Source: Seiridium cupressi (lineage: Eukaryota > Ascomycota > Sordariomycetes > Amphisphaeriales > Sporocadaceae). From it: a stretch of 64,000 nt of DNA. The DNA lies in the NCBI GenBank assembly GCA_036674765.1, contig JARVKI010000063.1, positions 186,001 to 250,000 on the forward strand, given 5' to 3'. This document shows, piece after piece, positions 60,629-64,000 of the stretch. The position numbers and the translations under genes were made by a program. The notes below the pieces were generated by a model. It saw only the letters and a list, made by a program, of their open reading frames with translations. It was not told the origin of the DNA and did not search any database. Each line of letters opens with the position of its first letter. Position 1 is the stretch's first letter.

Positions 60629-62553
60629 TTAATCGTCATAAGTGACACTATATACTTCCCAGTATTGCGCCTGGTCAAAGCTTAGCACCTTATTATTCTC
60701 ACCGAATCCCATGTAGGTCCGATTTGCTGTTTGGATAGTATGTCCTCCACTAGCCACATAACCTAGACTGAACACATCTGCCTGGTCGCTTGTACTAGTC
60801 AGCTTCCCCGATGCATTAAGCCACAAGCCATTAACAGCGCTACTGATCCGGAACTTATCACTGCCGATTTCGACTGCATGTATCACCCACCGCTGGGTCT
60901 TATCGCTGTGCCCCACCTTCGTGGCAGTACCTATGGCCTGCAGAGCAGAGGCAGCAGCGGTCAATGCGCTTCCGGCAGACTCAAACGTCAGCCAACGCCC
61001 CTCTGTGAGATATCCGCGAACAGGCCTGAACCCTTGTTCACTGAGCGAGGACACACTGGTAGTGGATCCATTGGCTCCGGCGTAGGGCACTGGTGGGCGC
61101 TGGGTAGGATATGTTGCCTCGCAGTACGCTGCCCCGTCATAGGCCCCCGAGTCGTCGACGTGGGGTGCGATGGTATATGGCAGCTCTGGGACGCTGTAGT
61201 CTGGGTTCTCAAAGTCGAAGGCGGAGACCAGGTTGCTCATGTGCTCTCTTCGCCAAGGGACCATTTGGTCGGTCGTGACGTTGATACCCTTGGCACGCTG
61301 CCATTCCTCAATGAACATGATCTGGGAACTGTGGTCGGCGTGCTCGGTGAAGACAGCACCGCCACGAGTCCAGGGGCTTATGATGTAGAATGGCAGTCGG
61401 AACCCAGGACCCGAGAAAGTGTACCCAAACTCGGAATAGGGGTCTTGGATCCATTCGCCCGCTGTTCCGTTCGGGGAATGGTATGGAGGTACATGGTCGC
61501 CGTAGCCTCCGGTTTCGTCGTACGATATGATCAACGCTGTGCGATTGTAAGCCGGCGAAGAGGTCACGGCATCGACAATCTTCTTTTGCAGCCAGGCGCC
61601 GTCCCTGGGAGAGTAGGGCTGATGCTCGGAAAGCTCCGAGGGGCCGATGATGTAACTGATGGACGGCAATGTCCCATTCGCTGCCTGGACGTAGAATGTG
61701 TCAAGCGTCAATCCGGCAAAGCCACGCTCATAAAGCTCCGAAGTGCTGGATGATTCCTGGAATTGCCCGAACCAGGCCAAAGGATTGTCATCGAAGTTGT
61801 CCTCGTCTTGGTAGACATACCAGGTTAGACCATTGTCCTGGTAGATCTCCGCCGTAGTCTTCCACAGCAAAGGATAGCAGTTGATACCGAGGTCATCGCA
61901 ACCTGGTGTCTCATTGTTGTCAATATATGGATAACCGCCATCCGTGCTTGATTGTGGCGAGCCTGGGACATTGTTGCTGCCGGACACCCAGGTGACCCTG
62001 TTGGGGTTGGTGGAAGCAATGACGGATTCCTGGTACATGTCCCCAACCGTCCAGCCGTCTGCGATGGAGAACTGGACGGGGATATCGGATCGTCTGAAAT
62101 GACCCCAAGACCAAGGAGTGTTGTTCGTGGCCCATGCATCGTTGAGGCCAAAATTGTATGCAGCATGGTTGGCATCCCATCCGTTGTCACCTGCCTCCAT
62201 GCACTGGGTTGCATTCAGCCAGTCATCGCCCAGATAGTTGAGGTACCACGGATTCAAGTAGCTTGCAGTCGTATTGAGATCTTCGTTGGTTTTCTGCTGC
62301 CAGACCGTCCGGTTGCCATTGACCTGAACGTTGGGGTCTGAGAAACCTCGTACACCGGCAAGTGTCCCAAAATAGTGATCAAACGCCCGGTTTTCTGCCA
62401 AACGTATAAGAAGCTGAGTGTATACTCCATCTGGCGAGACTCACCTTGCATGAAGAGGACTACATGGTCGATATCGGCCAGTGAGCCGGCAACTGCCGGG
62501 CCGATTAGCGGATACATGGCCGCAATCGCAAGTAAATAAGGGTTCATAGCCAT
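60629..62553 (-). CDS. Secreted phospholipase C (phosphoesterase family)
   Basis: Two exons (62445 upward, and 60629-62394; 50-bp intron) encode about 624 residues from ATG 62553, or 640 from ATG 62601. I prefer 62553 because a TATATAAA box lies only about 33 bp above 62601. The signal peptide is MNPYLLAIAAMYPLIGPAVA. The intron joins HVVLFMQ to ENRAFDHYFGTLAGVRGF, the metal-binding N-terminal motif of the PF04185 phosphoesterases. LIISYDETGGYGDHVPPYHS supplies further metal ligands, and FYIISPWTRGG is also conserved. The C-terminal 150 residues form a separate beta-rich domain. By family it cleaves phosphatidylcholine or related phospholipids; some relatives are acid phosphatases. Secreted. 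Divergent from the multicopper oxidase. Confidence 0.9.
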
Positions 62554-62633
62554 GACGAGCGCAAGTCCTCCGTGTGGGTTGATTTTGGAGCAATCAACCA
62601 TGCTAGCTAGACCACTAGAGCCGTTCCTGGTGT

Positions 62634-62641
62634 TTTATATA
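62634..62641 (-). promoter_or_regulatory. TATA box of the phospholipase C gene
   Basis: The minus strand reads TATATAAA. A start of transcription about 30 bp downstream would fall near 62605, which makes ATG 62553 the better start than ATG 62601. Confidence 0.55.
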
Positions 62642-63264
62642 ACAGTTCGCCTGTCGGCATGGAGCAGGCCACGCCCCAACTTCGGGAGCGAGCGTATCGA
62701 ATCAGCACGCGGGCGTGGAGCACGACCGTCGATGGCACGATGCTCGATTGAGTGGACAACCCGATTCCAAGGGCCCTGTCAATTTATGGATTATGGTCCG
62801 TTTTTATTGTCTCTTGATTACGTTTTCTAGAGGGAAGAGACTTTGACGGACGGTGCTGGTATGGTAGGAAGACCATGTCCACCACCCTTCGTGGCGGGTG
62901 GGGGTTTCCAGGTCCCAGCACACAGGCGAGTTTTAGTGCGGACAAGACGGATCCCCGCCAACCATGCAGCCAATAGGATCTTTTGGTGTGAACCCGTGTT
63001 ATATTGCACCAATGTTCGGCTTCGGCAGATGCAAGCATCGAGCCGTAACCAGCTACCAGATCTTCCAGCACCCGGGATATTGGTCAGATCCGCGTGCACA
63101 CAGCTGAGCCCGGGTGACGAACCCCGATTGGACATTAAGCAAATATAATATATGCGGCGTGAGGTGTCTTTGGCAACTATACGCCGTCAGCTGGCGCTGG
63201 CTTTATCCATCCCGCCCCATGAGATTGGTGTCAATTCACAACGTGACCACCTTTGCGCATCGCC
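62642..63264. promoter_or_regulatory. Divergent promoter of phospholipase C and multicopper oxidase
   Basis: About 620 bp between two genes transcribed outwards, both for secretory-pathway enzymes. No coding region is supported; open frames at 62784-63148 have no motif. Specific factor sites cannot be assigned with confidence. Confidence 0.45.
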
Positions 63265-64000
63265 ATGAGATATTCCGAGGATGAGGGACCAAGACGGCGG
63301 ACCAGTGTTTCAAATCCCAAGAACAGTGTCGTTTCGACCTCTCAGCGCGAACAGCGACATATCACCGACACGACTATGGTGGCGACTTTGCCGGGACGAA
63401 CTCATGGGAGGAAGATGGTCTCCGCAACTGCAGTCACAGTATTGCTCCTCGCCATAATACTGCTATGGAATAGTGCCACGCACATGCCGCAACTGCCCGC
63501 CATCAGCTCGTCCGTTCAGCACGCCGAGAAAAGGATGGTTGGGATCACACTTCACCCCGAAGATCATGCTTACCGTGATCCCCAGAACATCACTCTGAGC
63601 TGGACCATTTCTGCTGGTCTACGGTCTCCAGATGGTGTCAAGAAGCGGGTCTATCTAGTAAACGGCATGTTTCCTGGACCTACTATCGAGGCTCGTAGCG
63701 GTGATGAGCTGACCATCCACGTTCAAAACGATCTGGAGACAGAAGGTGTCGCTATCCACTGGCATGGACTCCAAGTCCGCAACGAAATGGATGGCGCAGT
63801 GGGCTATACGCAGTGCCCTATCTCGCCTGGGGCTAATTTTACTTATCGATTCAAGATTCGTCGGCAACATGGCACGTTTTGGTGGCATGCGCATTTCCAG
63901 TCCCAGAGAGGCGACGGGTTATACGGCGGTTTTGTCATTCACGAGCCTCAACTCGGAGATGCTTCTGATAGTCCAATGCCGGAAACTTACGACAATGATG
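63265..64000 (+). CDS. Membrane-anchored multicopper oxidase, N-terminal part
   Basis: The open frame starts at ATG 63265 and runs off the window after 245 codons. A basic cytosolic tail of about 50 residues (MRYSEDEGPRRRTSVS start) is followed by one hydrophobic segment, VTVLLLAIILLWNSA, giving a type II membrane protein or uncleaved signal anchor. The first cupredoxin domain then shows LVNGMFPGPTIEARSGDEL, the copper ligands of IHWHG, and WWHAHFQSQRGDGLYGG with the second His-X-His. These are the type 2/3 copper motifs of laccases and ferroxidases. The type 1 site and substrate residues lie outside the window, so laccase, ferroxidase and ascorbate-oxidase-like roles cannot be separated. No intron so far. 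Confidence 0.88.
   Translation, partial: MRYSEDEGPRRRTSVSNPKNSVVSTSQREQRHITDTTMVATLPGRTHGRKMVSATAVTVLLLAIILLWNSATHMPQLPAISSSVQHAEKRMVGITLHPEDHAYRDPQNITLSWTISAGLRSPDGVKKRVYLVNGMFPGPTIEARSGDELTIHVQNDLETEGVAIHWHGLQVRNEMDGAVGYTQCPISPGANFTYRFKIRRQHGTFWWHAHFQSQRGDGLYGGFVIHEPQLGDASDSPMPETYDND

Overview
This is nuclear DNA of a filamentous ascomycete (Pezizomycotina, with a Sordariomycete-like feel from the ERG5 and CAZyme sequences; class not proven). The evidence is short (50-140 bp) GT-AG introns with CTAAC-type branch sites in most genes, fungus-specific families (HET, PTH11-type rhodopsin-domain receptors, RRN7, ERG5/CYP61, CBM1), a nuclear tRNA gene followed by a T-run, and spacers of up to 3.7 kb. 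No operon logic applies.

Layout. 0-2 kb: the decayed 3' end of a GH3 beta-xylosidase and a decayed secreted peptidase-like membrane protein. 2.6-11.1 kb: an SDR, a PTH11-like receptor and a secreted alpha/beta hydrolase, separated by long non-coding spacers. 12.1-12.7 kb: a dead HET gene. 14.6-16.3 kb: ERG5. 18-21.9 kb: a secreted S10 carboxypeptidase, a 10-N assembly gap inside G/C homopolymers, and a GNAT protein with a signal peptide. 22.5-48.4 kb is the housekeeping core: mitochondrial rhodanese, a Yip1-domain Golgi protein, ubiquitin-L40, RRN7, eIF5A, VPS52, a TBC RabGAP, an MMS1/DDB1-like propeller protein and eIF5B. 49.9 kb: a tRNA-Ala(AGC) with an intron. 51.4-60.4 kb is a degraded accessory block: a frameshifted HET gene, a CE5-CBM1 acetylxylan esterase pseudogene, an AT-rich segment with a coding fossil, and an ankyrin-repeat gene split by a solo LTR. 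60.6-64 kb: a secreted phospholipase C diverging from a membrane-anchored multicopper oxidase that runs off the window.

Shared themes. Several core genes serve translation (ubiquitin-L40, eIF5A, eIF5B, Pol I factor RRN7, tRNA-Ala), and three serve Golgi/endosome trafficking (VPS52, TBC GAP, Yip1 protein). The flanks hold self-recognition and secreted-enzyme genes, many broken. Two separate xylan-degrading functions (beta-xylosidase and acetylxylan esterase) are both pseudogenes here.

The most notable observations are the solo LTR with an exact 5-bp target duplication inside the first coding exon of the ankyrin gene, the ubiquitin-L40 start codon split by an intron with a 7-nt microexon, and a corrupted second copy of the flanking sequence next to the N gap, which looks like an assembly error. 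I did not find a convincing new multi-gene system. Exon borders were read by eye from splice signals and may be off by a base or more.
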